Below, piece after piece: positions 1 through 7,162 of a DNA stretch of 8,254 bases. The DNA lies in assembly GCA_018056215.1 (NCBI GenBank), contig JAGPGB010000015.1:1-8254 (forward strand), written 5' to 3'. The translations under genes and the position numbers were made by a program. The notes under the pieces were generated by a model that saw only the letters and a program-made list of their open reading frames with translations, had not been told where the DNA came from and made no database searches. The DNA is from Bacteroidales bacterium (lineage in GTDB: Bacteria; Bacteroidota; Bacteroidia; Bacteroidales; DTU049). Each line of letters starts with the position of its first letter. Within the stretch, counting starts at the first letter, position 1.

Positions 1-351
1 CCTTTAGCTTGTACCATAGCTACTGAAGCATTAAACGTTTTAATCGATGAAAAATTAGCTGATCGTGCTGCTAAACAAGGTGAACTTTTAAGATCAGAAT
101 TAAAAAAGATGCAAAAAGAATTTGATGCTTTAAAAATAGTTAGAGGTAAAGGCTTACTCAATGCTATTGTGATAGAACCTAAAAATGGAAAAGAAGCTTG
201 GGATCTTTGCCTGAAAATGGCAGAATATGGGCTTTTGGCTAAACCTACCCATCAGCATATTATTCGTTTCGCTCCTCCACTAATAATCACTGAGGAACAA
301 ATACTTGAATCATTAGATATAATCAAACGAGCTCTGAAAGATACATTTTAA
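1..351 (+). CDS. rocD: Ornithine aminotransferase, C-terminal 116 residues (5' end outside window)
   Basis: The frame is open from base 1 to a TAA at 349-351, so this is the 3' end of a longer gene; the Met at 109 is internal. The product is a fold-type I, PLP-dependent ornithine-delta-aminotransferase. It converts ornithine and 2-oxoglutarate to glutamate-semialdehyde and glutamate in the cytoplasm, linking arginine and proline metabolism. The fragment follows the small C-terminal domain of the human enzyme closely: VRGKGLLNAIVI, then GLLAKPTH, then IIRFAPPL. The arginine of IIRFAPPL (fragment residue 89) aligns with human Arg413, which pairs with the active-site glutamate. The PLP-binding lysine and the large domain lie upstream and cannot be checked. 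The gene is convergent with eno and is followed by a strong terminator. Related acetylornithine and GABA aminotransferases lack this GLLAKPTH/IIRFAPPL combination, so the assignment is firm. Confidence 0.95.
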   Translation, partial: PLACTIATEALNVLIDEKLADRAAKQGELLRSELKKMQKEFDALKIVRGKGLLNAIVIEPKNGKEAWDLCLKMAEYGLLAKPTHQHIIRFAPPLIITEEQILESLDIIKRALKDTF

Positions 352-375
352 ATAATAATATTTGACTGATTTTTT

Positions 376-410
376 AGAAAAAGAGGACTTGATTCAAGTC
401 CTCTTTTTCT
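376..410 (+). terminator. Intrinsic terminator downstream of rocD
   Basis: A perfect 15-bp inverted repeat (376-390 with 396-410) encloses the 5-nt loop GATTC. It has a GAGGACTT core flanked by an A-run on the left and a T-run on the right. It starts 24 bp after the rocD stop. Because the arm ends in A5 on one side and T5 on the other, it can act in either direction, so it could also back up termination of eno transcripts from the minus strand. Confidence 0.9.
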
Positions 411-431
411 ATTTAGCTTTAAAATTCTCAA

Positions 432-467
432 TAAAAAAAGGAGCAAATTTATTTGCTCCTTTTTTTA
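432..467 (-). terminator. Intrinsic terminator downstream of eno (probably bidirectional)
   Basis: The arms 432-447 and 452-467 pair perfectly around a 4-nt TTTA loop, with a GGAGCAAA core flanked by seven A on the left and seven T on the right. It lies 16 bp beyond the eno stop codon (read on the minus strand), where the A-run becomes the U-tract of the eno transcript. It is a separate sequence from the hairpin at 376-410, so the convergent genes appear to have one terminator each. Confidence 0.9.
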
Positions 468-483
468 TTTATATAACAAATGT

Positions 484-1779
484 TTATTTAAATCGATAAT
501 ATTTGAAATTTGTTCCCATAAAGCTACCTACACCATTTAGATATTCTTCTATTCTGATTAATTGATTATATTTAGCTATTCTATCAGTTCTAGAAGGGCT
601 GCCCGATTTCATTAATCCAGAGTTTGTAGCTACTGCCAAATCAGCAATAAAAGTATCTTCTGTCTCACCACTTCTATGACTGACTATTGCTGTATAACCA
701 TTAGTTTTAGCATAATTTATAGTATCCAATGTTTCTGTAACTGTGCCTATTTGATTGAGTTTTATTAAGATAGAATTAGCTATTTTTCTCTCTATTCCTT
801 TTTTTAGAATTTCTATATTAGTAACAAAAATATCATCACCTACTAATTGTATTTTTGAGCCTAATTCTTTTGTTAAAAGTTCCCAGCCATCCCAATCATC
901 TTCTGCTAACCCATCTTCTATACTTACTATAGGATAAGTATCTACCCATTTTTTATATAATTCTATCATATCTTCTGTTGTTAATGTTTTACCAGAAGAT
1001 TTTTTAAGTTTATAAACTTTTTCTTTTGTATCATAAAGTTCTGAGGCTGCTACATCGAGAGCTATAGCCACATCTATGCCTGGTTTATATCCAGCTTTAG
1101 TGATAGCTTCTACAAGAAGTTTTAATGAATCTTCATTAGTAGACAAGCTAGGAGCGAAACCTCCTTCATCTCCTACTGATGTTACATACCCATTATTTTT
1201 TAAAATAGATTTCAATGTGTGAAATATTTCTGTACCTATTCTTAATGCATCGCTAAATGTGGTAGCATTGATAGGCATTATCATAAACTCTTGAAAATCT
1301 AAATTGTTATCAGCATGAGCACCTCCATTTATAGTATTCATCATAGGTATAGGTAGTGTATGCGCATTTACACCTCCTATGTATCTGAATAGTGTTTGAT
1401 TTGTACTTTGAGAGCCTGCAACAGCACACGCCATAGAAGCACCTAAAATAGCATTTGCTCCTAATCGGCTTTTATTTGGTGTGCCATCTAGTTCGATTAA
1501 AGTTTTATCTATTAATCTTTGCTCTGATACATCCATACCTTTAATAGCAGATGCTATTTCAGTATTTACATTGTTTACAGCTTTTAAAACACTTTTACCT
1601 AAATAGTATTTTTTTTCACCATCTCTTAATTCTAATGCTTCTCTTTTGCCAGTAGAAGCTCCTGATGGCACACATGCTTTACCATATTCGCCTGCATCAG
1701 TTAACACCTCTACTTCTATTGTTGGGTTGCCTCTTGAATCTAAAATTTGTCTAGCATAAACTTGAAGAATATTTCCCAT
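484..1779 (-). CDS. eno: Enolase (phosphopyruvate hydratase)
   Basis: This complete 431-residue enolase, the usual bacterial length, interconverts 2-phosphoglycerate and phosphoenolpyruvate in cytoplasmic glycolysis and gluconeogenesis. The N-terminal capping domain (about 1-130) carries ARQILDSRGNPT and the mobile loop PSGASTGKREALELRDG. The barrel domain contains the general acid/base residues Glu205 (GDEGGFAP) and Lys340 (ILIKLNQIGTVTET). Its Mg2+ ligands are Asp242 (ALDVAASE), Glu288 (SIEDGL) and Asp315 (LVGDDIFVTN). His368-Arg369-Ser370 (SHRSGETEDTFIADL) and Lys391 complete the phosphate site. The ATG at 1777-1779 gives the canonical start; the sequence before it is A-rich with no Shine-Dalgarno motif. 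It is transcribed alone, divergently from secA and convergently with rocD, with a TAATTTTG box 22 bp upstream of the start. No defect is visible. Confidence 0.98.
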   Translation of the reverse strand: MGNILQVYARQILDSRGNPTIEVEVLTDAGEYGKACVPSGASTGKREALELRDGEKKYYLGKSVLKAVNNVNTEIASAIKGMDVSEQRLIDKTLIELDGTPNKSRLGANAILGASMACAVAGSQSTNQTLFRYIGGVNAHTLPIPMMNTINGGAHADNNLDFQEFMIMPINATTFSDALRIGTEIFHTLKSILKNNGYVTSVGDEGGFAPSLSTNEDSLKLLVEAITKAGYKPGIDVAIALDVAASELYDTKEKVYKLKKSSGKTLTTEDMIELYKKWVDTYPIVSIEDGLAEDDWDGWELLTKELGSKIQLVGDDIFVTNIEILKKGIERKIANSILIKLNQIGTVTETLDTINYAKTNGYTAIVSHRSGETEDTFIADLAVATNSGLMKSGSPSRTDRIAKYNQLIRIEEYLNGVGSFMGTNFKYYRFK

Positions 1780-1801
1780 ATTTTTATATTTTTTTAAATT
1801 G

Positions 1802-1809
1802 CAAAATTA
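1802..1809 (-). promoter_or_regulatory. Probable -7 promoter element of eno
   Basis: Read on the minus strand this is TAATTTTG, an exact match to the Bacteroidota -7 consensus TAnnTTTG. It lies 22 bp before the eno ATG, which would give a 5' leader of roughly 15 nt. No TTTG-type -33 element is visible at the normal spacing; the expected place reads as an A/T stretch. The call therefore rests on the -7 box, its position, and its recurrence before the other genes of the window. Confidence 0.6.
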
Positions 1810-1873
1810 TAAAAAAATTTTTTTTTGTAATAAATAATTTTTTACAATGGCATAATCTAACTTTGGCTTAATT

Positions 1874-1909
1874 TTTGTTTTACTATATACTAATTTTTTT
1901 GTAATTTTG
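1874..1909 (+). promoter_or_regulatory. Probable secA promoter
   Basis: The -7 box TAATTTTG is at 1902-1909 and the nearest upstream TTTG is at 1874-1877, leaving a 24-bp spacer. That is a little longer than the roughly 19-21 bp usually described for Bacteroidota promoters, so the -33 assignment is weaker than the -7 one. The box lies 37 bp upstream of the secA ATG and predicts a leader of about 30 nt that contains a Shine-Dalgarno sequence. Confidence 0.6.
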
Positions 1910-1930
1910 TAATATATTAAAAGAAATTTC

Positions 1931-1936
1931 GGAGGT
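1931..1936 (+). promoter_or_regulatory. Shine-Dalgarno sequence of secA
   Basis: GGAGGT, a full complement of the 16S rRNA anti-Shine-Dalgarno core, is followed by a 10-nt AT spacer before the secA ATG. It supports the start at 1947 over the next in-frame ATG at 1971. No other gene start visible in this window has such a motif; the others have A-rich leaders or almost no leader. Confidence 0.8.
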
Positions 1937-1946
1937 AATAAATATT

Positions 1947-4900
1947 ATGAGAGGTATTTTAAAAAGTATTATGCCGACTAAGCATGAACGAGATATGAAG
2001 GCTCTATGGCCTATCGTAAATACAATTAATGAGGCATATAATAAAATTGAAAAATTGTCTAATGATGAATTACGTAATAAAACATTAGAGTTTAGAAAAT
2101 TAATTTCAGATACTATAGAAAGTGAAGAAAGAGAATTAAATGAATTAAAAACTCGTATAGATGAAGATTTAGATATGTCTATAGATCAGAAAGAAAAAAT
2201 ATTTCATCAGATAGATGAATTAGAAAAAATTATTTATCAAAAAACTCAAAAGGTTCTTAATGACATTTTACCAAAGGCTTTTGCTGTTGTTAAAGAAACA
2301 ACAAAACGCTTTAAAGACAATCCAGAGATAGTCGTTACTGCTACTGATTTTGATAGGGAATTAGCTACTAAAAAAAATTATGTAAGAATAGAAGGCGATA
2401 AAGCAATATGGCAAAATCATTGGATAGCTGGTGGCACTGAAATCACCTGGGATATGGTTCCTTATGATGTGCAATTAATGGGTGGTGTCGTTTTGCATCA
2501 AGGAAAAATTTCAGAAATGGCAACTGGCGAGGGAAAAACTTTAGTCGCTACACTACCCGTATATCTCAATGCTTTGCCAGGTCGTGGAGTACATATAGTT
2601 ACTGTTAATGATTATTTGGCTAAACGAGATCAAGAGTGGATGGGACCAATATATGAATTTCTTTTTTTAACTGTTGATTGCATTGATAAGCACGAGCCTA
2701 ATAGTGAATCTCGCAAAAAAGCTTATCTAGCAGATATCACTTATGGTACTAATAATGAATTTGGTTTTGATTATTTACGTGACAATATGGCATTCTCTCT
2801 AGATGACATAGTACAACGTGGACATTATTACGCAATTGTAGATGAAGTAGACTCTATTTTAATAGATGATGCTCGTACTCCTTTGATTATTAGTGGTCCT
2901 ACGACCCAAGTACGTGAGCAAGAATATGATGAGCTAAAACCCTATGTTATTAAACTAGTAAATGCTCAAAGACAATTAGTTAATAAACTTCTCAATGACG
3001 CAAAAAATTACTTGCAAAAACCAAATAGATCTAATGAAGATGAAAAATTAGGTGGTGAGGCTCTACTACGTGCTCATAGAGGTTTGCCTAAATACGGACC
3101 ATTAATTAAGTTCCTTAGTGAGCCAGGCATGAAATCTATATTATATAAAACTGAAAATAATTATTTAGCTGAAAATCAAAAAAATATGCCTATCATCGAT
3201 GCAGAATTATATTTTGTAATTGATGAAAGGAATAACTCTGTAGATCTGACAGATAAAGGAACTGAACTTTTGGCTAAAGATACTGGTGATCCTAAATTTT
3301 TTATTATCCCAGACATCGGTAGTGAATTAGCTGAATTAGAAAATAGTAATATTGATCCTAAAGAAAAACAAGAAAAAAAGAATGAATTATTAGAAGATTT
3401 TGCTATCAAAAGTGATCGTATTCATACTATGCATCAACTACTCAGAGCATATACTTTATTCGATAAAGATGTAGAATATGTAGTTTTAGATAACAAAGTT
3501 AAAATCGTCGATGAACAAACTGGTCGTATATTAGAAGGTCGTAGATATTCTGATGGTTTGCACGAAGCTATTGAAGCAAAAGAAAATGTGAAAGTAGAGG
3601 CTGCTACTCAAACTTATGCTACTATTACTCTGCAAAATTATTTTAGAATGTATAAAAAACTTGCAGGTATGACAGGTACTGCAGAAACTGAAGCTGCTGA
3701 ATTTTGGGATATCTATAAATTGGATGTAGTTGTGATACCTACTAATAAACCTTGTATACGTGTAGATGCTGAAGATTTAGTCTATCGTACTAAACGAGAA
3801 AAATATAATGCAGTTATTAATGAAGTAGTTAATTTAGTGCAAAAAGGTAGGCCTGTATTGATAGGTACTACTTCTGTAGAAACTTCAGAGTTACTTAGTA
3901 AAATGTTGACTCTAAGGAAAATAAAACATAATGTCTTAAATGCTAAACAACATCAACGTGAAGCAGAAATAGTAGCTAAAGCTGGCCTCTCTGGCAGTGT
4001 AACTATAGCTACTAATATGGCTGGTCGTGGTACTGATATTAAACTAGGTCCTGGCGTTCGTGAAGTGGGTGGTTTAGCAATCATCGGTACAGAACGTCAT
4101 GAATCTCGTCGTGTAGATAGGCAGCTGCGTGGACGTGCTGGTCGTCAAGGAGATCCTGGTACTAGTCAGTTTTTTGTTTCTCTCGAAGATGATCTTATGC
4201 GTCTTTTTGGTAGTGATAGAATGATAAAAGTCCTAGATAGAATTGGTTATAAAGAAGGTGAAGTTATCCAGCATCCTATGATCACTAGATCTATAGAACG
4301 TGCTCAAAGAAAAGTTGAAGAAAATAATTTTTCTATTCGTAAACGTCTACTAGAATATGATGATGTGATGAACAGTCAGAGAACTATCATCTATGATATG
4401 CGTAGAAATGCTTTATATGGTGAAAAATTAGATGCTGATATAGTACAAATGTTTAAAAAAGTTGCTAATGATTTAGTTGAGGTTTATCAGGATAATAATG
4501 ATTTTGCTTCTTTTAGCATGGCTTGTTTACAAACATTTGGCATTGAGGTCCCTTATGATGAGAAACGTTTCTTGTCTGATAGAGCTTCTAATCTCTCTGA
4601 TGAATTATTTGAGACTGCTTATAATACTTATATTGATAAACGTCATTTCTATGCTGAAAAAACTTATCCTTTGATCAAAGAAATTTATGAAAATGCAGGT
4701 AAACGCTATGAAAATGTCGCTGTTCCTTATTCTGATGGCAAAAACCAATTTACTATAATTGCTCCACTTAAAAAATCATATCAAACTAAAGGTCTCGAAT
4801 TAATGAAAAGTATAGAACAATTCGTTACTTTCTCAATTATAGACAAAGCTTGGATGGACCATTTAAGAGAAATGGATGATCTCAAACAAAGTGTAAATGC

Positions 4901-5276
4901 AGCTGTTTATGAGCAAAAAGATCCATTATTAATTTACAAAATCGAAGGTGCTCAGCTTTTTGATCAATTACTTAATAAAATATATTTCGAGGTAGTAAGA
5001 GCTCTAAGCATTGGTAGAATACCAGTAGCTGAAGAACGTCTGCAAGAAACAGATCAAGAAAAGCGTACTACTAAAACAAGAAATTATAAAACAGGTAGAG
5101 ATTATAACACTCCTGCAGGTACTTCGCAAGCTGCACAAAAACATCAAGAATATAATGATCCTTCTGAAGTAGCTGTGGCTAATGAACCTTTCAAATCTCA
5201 AAAAGTTGGCCGTAATGATCCTTGTCCTTGCGGTAGTGGTAAAAAATATAAACAATGCCACGGTAGAACTAATTAA
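1947..5276 (+). CDS. secA: Preprotein translocase ATPase SecA (long Bacteroidota form)
   Basis: SecA is the peripheral ATPase that pushes unfolded preproteins through SecYEG. The 1,109-residue product is longer than the roughly 900 residues of E. coli SecA, as is usual in Bacteroidota. NBD1 has Walker A at 193-198 (TGEGKT) and Walker B at 299-302 (DEVD). The preprotein-binding region is enlarged by a charged segment at about 320-480 (many Lys, Glu and Asn), and a further charged helical insert lies near 60-100. NBD2 follows with GTAETEAAEF (577-586), TNMAGRGTD (689-697) and QLRGRAGRQGD (726-736). The two-helix finger lies near 963-995 and has YEQKDP at its tip. A low-complexity linker (about 1,025-1,085) leads to the SEC-C zinc knuckle, with Cys1093, Cys1095, Cys1104 and His1105, which serves SecB or ribosome contact in other bacteria. 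It is monocistronic by context. The start fits the family N-terminus and sits behind a strong Shine-Dalgarno sequence. All ATPase motifs are intact. Confidence 0.98.
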   Translation: MRGILKSIMPTKHERDMKALWPIVNTINEAYNKIEKLSNDELRNKTLEFRKLISDTIESEERELNELKTRIDEDLDMSIDQKEKIFHQIDELEKIIYQKTQKVLNDILPKAFAVVKETTKRFKDNPEIVVTATDFDRELATKKNYVRIEGDKAIWQNHWIAGGTEITWDMVPYDVQLMGGVVLHQGKISEMATGEGKTLVATLPVYLNALPGRGVHIVTVNDYLAKRDQEWMGPIYEFLFLTVDCIDKHEPNSESRKKAYLADITYGTNNEFGFDYLRDNMAFSLDDIVQRGHYYAIVDEVDSILIDDARTPLIISGPTTQVREQEYDELKPYVIKLVNAQRQLVNKLLNDAKNYLQKPNRSNEDEKLGGEALLRAHRGLPKYGPLIKFLSEPGMKSILYKTENNYLAENQKNMPIIDAELYFVIDERNNSVDLTDKGTELLAKDTGDPKFFIIPDIGSELAELENSNIDPKEKQEKKNELLEDFAIKSDRIHTMHQLLRAYTLFDKDVEYVVLDNKVKIVDEQTGRILEGRRYSDGLHEAIEAKENVKVEAATQTYATITLQNYFRMYKKLAGMTGTAETEAAEFWDIYKLDVVVIPTNKPCIRVDAEDLVYRTKREKYNAVINEVVNLVQKGRPVLIGTTSVETSELLSKMLTLRKIKHNVLNAKQHQREAEIVAKAGLSGSVTIATNMAGRGTDIKLGPGVREVGGLAIIGTERHESRRVDRQLRGRAGRQGDPGTSQFFVSLEDDLMRLFGSDRMIKVLDRIGYKEGEVIQHPMITRSIERAQRKVEENNFSIRKRLLEYDDVMNSQRTIIYDMRRNALYGEKLDADIVQMFKKVANDLVEVYQDNNDFASFSMACLQTFGIEVPYDEKRFLSDRASNLSDELFETAYNTYIDKRHFYAEKTYPLIKEIYENAGKRYENVAVPYSDGKNQFTIIAPLKKSYQTKGLELMKSIEQFVTFSIIDKAWMDHLREMDDLKQSVNAAVYEQKDPLLIYKIEGAQLFDQLLNKIYFEVVRALSIGRIPVAEERLQETDQEKRTTKTRNYKTGRDYNTPAGTSQAAQKHQEYNDPSEVAVANEPFKSQKVGRNDPCPCGSGKKYKQCHGRTN

Positions 5277-5657
5277 TTTTATATCATAATTGATATATTG
5301 CTAAGCTTAAAAGAATTAGTTTTGTTTAAAATATTTTATTATTTATTATGTAGGAATTTTTAAACAATCAATTTTATTAAATCCCCTAAGAAATGTTTTT
5401 TTTGAACTTAATAATGATTAAGCTTCATAAATTATATTGTAAAAAAAATAAAATTAAGAATGTAGATAATTATTAGTGAATTTTTTAGGAATAAAAAATT
5501 TTTATACCTACCTTACATTTTTCATTTGCTTATGATAAAACTCTATTAAAATATAATGTTTATACTTTAAAAAAAGATTTTTGTAAAAAAAATTTTGATT
5601 TTTCATTTAAAAAAAAATATATAATTTTGCCAAACCAAATTTTAAAAAAATAAAACT
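5277..5657. other. 381-bp AT-rich spacer between secA and acpP, no gene seen
   Basis: No frame on either strand carries a credible gene; stop codons are dense and nothing resembles a tRNA or a known RNA. There is no strong terminator after secA, only a weak 7-bp all-A/T hairpin at 5280-5297 with no T-run after it. An imperfect 25-bp palindrome (5486-5510, one mismatch, TAGG/CCTA ends) is flanked by a 6-bp inverted repeat (5459-5464 with 5514-5519), and together these could fold as a two-part stem. The right end holds the acpP promoter. The length is large next to the otherwise short spacers here, so a decayed gene or a small RNA remains possible but unsupported. Confidence 0.5.
5594..5629 (+). 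promoter_or_regulatory. Probable promoter of the acpP-fabF-rnc cluster
   Basis: The -7 box TAATTTTG is at 5622-5629 and a TTTG lies at 5594-5597, with a 24-bp spacer, the same distance as at secA. The box ends 28 bp before the acpP ATG and predicts a leader of about 20 nt that is A-rich and lacks a Shine-Dalgarno sequence. The extended form TATAATTTTGC is shared with the eno promoter. Confidence 0.6.
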
Positions 5658-5897
5658 ATGAGTCAAATTGAAGAAAAAGTAAAAGCTATCATCGTAGACA
5701 AATTAGGAGTTAATGAAAATGAAGTAATTCCAGAAGCAAGTTTTACTAATGATCTAGGAGCAGATTCTCTAGATACTGTAGAATTAATTATGGAATTTGA
5801 AAAAGAATTTAATCTAAGTATTCCTGACGAAGATGCTGAAAAAATCACTACTGTAGGTGAAGCTATTGATTATATCAATCAGCACATTCAAAAGTAA
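5658..5897 (+). CDS. acpP: Acyl carrier protein
   Basis: This 79-residue acidic, all-helical protein has the length and charge of bacterial ACP. It carries growing acyl chains as thioesters on a 4'-phosphopantetheine arm during cytoplasmic type II fatty-acid synthesis. The arm would be attached to Ser37 in the signature GADSLDTVEL (34-43). The acidic helix II that follows (Glu42, Glu46, Glu48, Glu50) is the docking face for partner enzymes. Helix I is near 2-16 and the last helix is near 66-77. It is the first gene of a cluster with fabF, which starts 12 bp downstream, and rnc. This arrangement is frequent in Bacteroidota and puts the carrier next to an enzyme that uses it. An A-rich stretch rather than a Shine-Dalgarno sequence precedes the ATG. 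A secondary-metabolism carrier protein is unlikely given the neighbours. Confidence 0.97.
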   Translation: MSQIEEKVKAIIVDKLGVNENEVIPEASFTNDLGADSLDTVELIMEFEKEFNLSIPDEDAEKITTVGEAIDYINQHIQK

Positions 5898-5909
5898 AAA
5901 GCTAATACA

Positions 5910-7160
5910 ATGGATCGCAGACGAGTAGTTATAACTGGAGCCGGTGCCATTACTCCTTTAGGTAATAATGTAGAAGATTTTTGGAAATCTCTACTCGAGG
6001 GAGTTAGTGGCGCTGACTTCATTACTCATTTTGATGTTTCTAAATTTAAAACAAAATTTGCCTGTGAAGTTAAAAATTTCGATCCTGCTGATTACTTTGA
6101 TAGAAAAGAACTACGTAAATATGACCTTGTTTCTACCTATGGAATAGTAGCTGCTAATCAAGCTATTGCAGACGCTAATATTAATCCAGCTGATATTGAT
6201 CCTTATCGAGTAGGTGTAGTATGGAGTAGTGGCATTGGTGGTATACAAACCTTTTTTCAAGAAATAAAAAGTTTTGTAGAAGGTGATGGTACTCCTCGCT
6301 ATAATCCATTTTTTGTACCTAAAATGATAATTGATATCACTGCTGGTCATATTAGTATGGCACATGGTTTCAAGGGTCCTAACTATGCAACGGTATCTGC
6401 ATGTGCCTCTTCTGCCAATGCTATAGTAGATGCAGTATTGCTGATTCGCCATGGCTATGCAGACGTTATAGTCGCTGGTGGTTGCGAAGCTGCTATTACT
6501 GAACCTGGCATGGGTGGTTTTAACTCTATGAACGCTATATCTGTTAGAAATGATGACCCCAAAACTGCCTCTAGACCTTTTGATAAAGATCGTGATGGCT
6601 TCGTAATGGGTGAAGGTGCTGCTGGCTTGATAATAGAAGATTTAGAACATGCTAAAAAACGTGGTGCTAAAATTTATGCTGAAATATTAGGCTTCGGACT
6701 TAGTGCTGATGCTTATCATATCACTGCACCACATCCAGAAGGAGAAGGTGCTAAACATGCTATGAGCTTTGCACTTAATGATGCTGGTATTGATAAATCT
6801 AAAATAGATCATATCAATACACATGGTACTTCTACTCCTGTAGGTGACGCCGCTGAGGCTAAAGCTATAGTAGGTGTTTTCGGTGAACATGCTAAAAATA
6901 TTTCTATTAATTCTACTAAATCTATGCATGGTCATCTATTAGGTGCCGCTGGTGCTTTAGAATCTTTAGCTACTATTTTGAGTATTAAAAATAATGTAGT
7001 ACCACCTACTATTAATCATTTCACTGATGACCCAGAGCTACCCCAGCTAGATTATACTTTTAATCATAAAAAGGAACGAATTGTTAACTATGCTATTAGT
7101 AATACTTTTGGCTTTGGTGGGCATAATGTTTCTTTACTTTTTGCAAAATATAATGATTAG
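5910..7160 (+). CDS. fabF: Beta-ketoacyl-ACP synthase II
   Basis: The complete 416-residue condensing enzyme joins malonyl-ACP to an acyl-ACP, extending the fatty-acid chain by two carbons. It has the thiolase-fold Cys-His-His-Lys active site. The nucleophile is Cys165 (TVSACASS), with His305 (NTHGTSTPVGD), Lys337 and His342 (STKSMHGHLLGAAG), and the gating-loop motif NTFGFGGHN (398-406) with Phe402. These align with Cys163, His303, Lys335, His340 and Phe400 of E. coli FabF. The KSM...GHLLGAAG form favours FabF over FabB. Residue 340, between the Lys and His of the active site, is His where Thr is common; this position varies in the family. The gene is 12 bp after acpP and 2 bp before rnc, so it is almost certainly co-transcribed. 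The start MDRRRVVITGAGAITPLG is the family N-terminus, although no Shine-Dalgarno sequence precedes it. Confidence 0.97.
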   Translation: MDRRRVVITGAGAITPLGNNVEDFWKSLLEGVSGADFITHFDVSKFKTKFACEVKNFDPADYFDRKELRKYDLVSTYGIVAANQAIADANINPADIDPYRVGVVWSSGIGGIQTFFQEIKSFVEGDGTPRYNPFFVPKMIIDITAGHISMAHGFKGPNYATVSACASSANAIVDAVLLIRHGYADVIVAGGCEAAITEPGMGGFNSMNAISVRNDDPKTASRPFDKDRDGFVMGEGAAGLIIEDLEHAKKRGAKIYAEILGFGLSADAYHITAPHPEGEGAKHAMSFALNDAGIDKSKIDHINTHGTSTPVGDAAEAKAIVGVFGEHAKNISINSTKSMHGHLLGAAGALESLATILSIKNNVVPPTINHFTDDPELPQLDYTFNHKKERIVNYAISNTFGFGGHNVSLLFAKYND

Positions 7161-7162
7161 TT

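Noticed and set aside
109..351. A separate 80-codon gene starting at the ATG at 109
   Set aside because: The frame is open to base 1 and the upstream residues (PLACTIATEALNVL) continue the ornithine aminotransferase family sequence, so the Met is internal.
1825..1847. Inverted repeat TTGTAA-N11-TTACAA between the eno and secA promoters as a possible shared operator
   Set aside because: The arms are only 6 bp with no extension, in a highly AT-rich spacer where such matches are expected by chance.
5004..5261. Open frames lying opposite or inside secA, eno, acpP, fabF and rnc (for example 755-937 +, 3176-3409 -, 4477-4674 +, 5004-5261 -, 5663-5848 -, 6111-6452 -, 6687-6935 -, 7481-7702 -)
   Set aside because: Each overlaps a clear conserved gene in another frame, has skewed low-complexity composition (Ser/Ile/Phe/Tyr-rich), and has no promoter or family resemblance; they are by-products of the real coding strand.
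5280..5297. Hairpin TATATCA/TGATATA just after the secA stop as a terminator
   Set aside because: The stem is 7 bp with a single G-C pair and has no T-run after it, so it is too weak to call.
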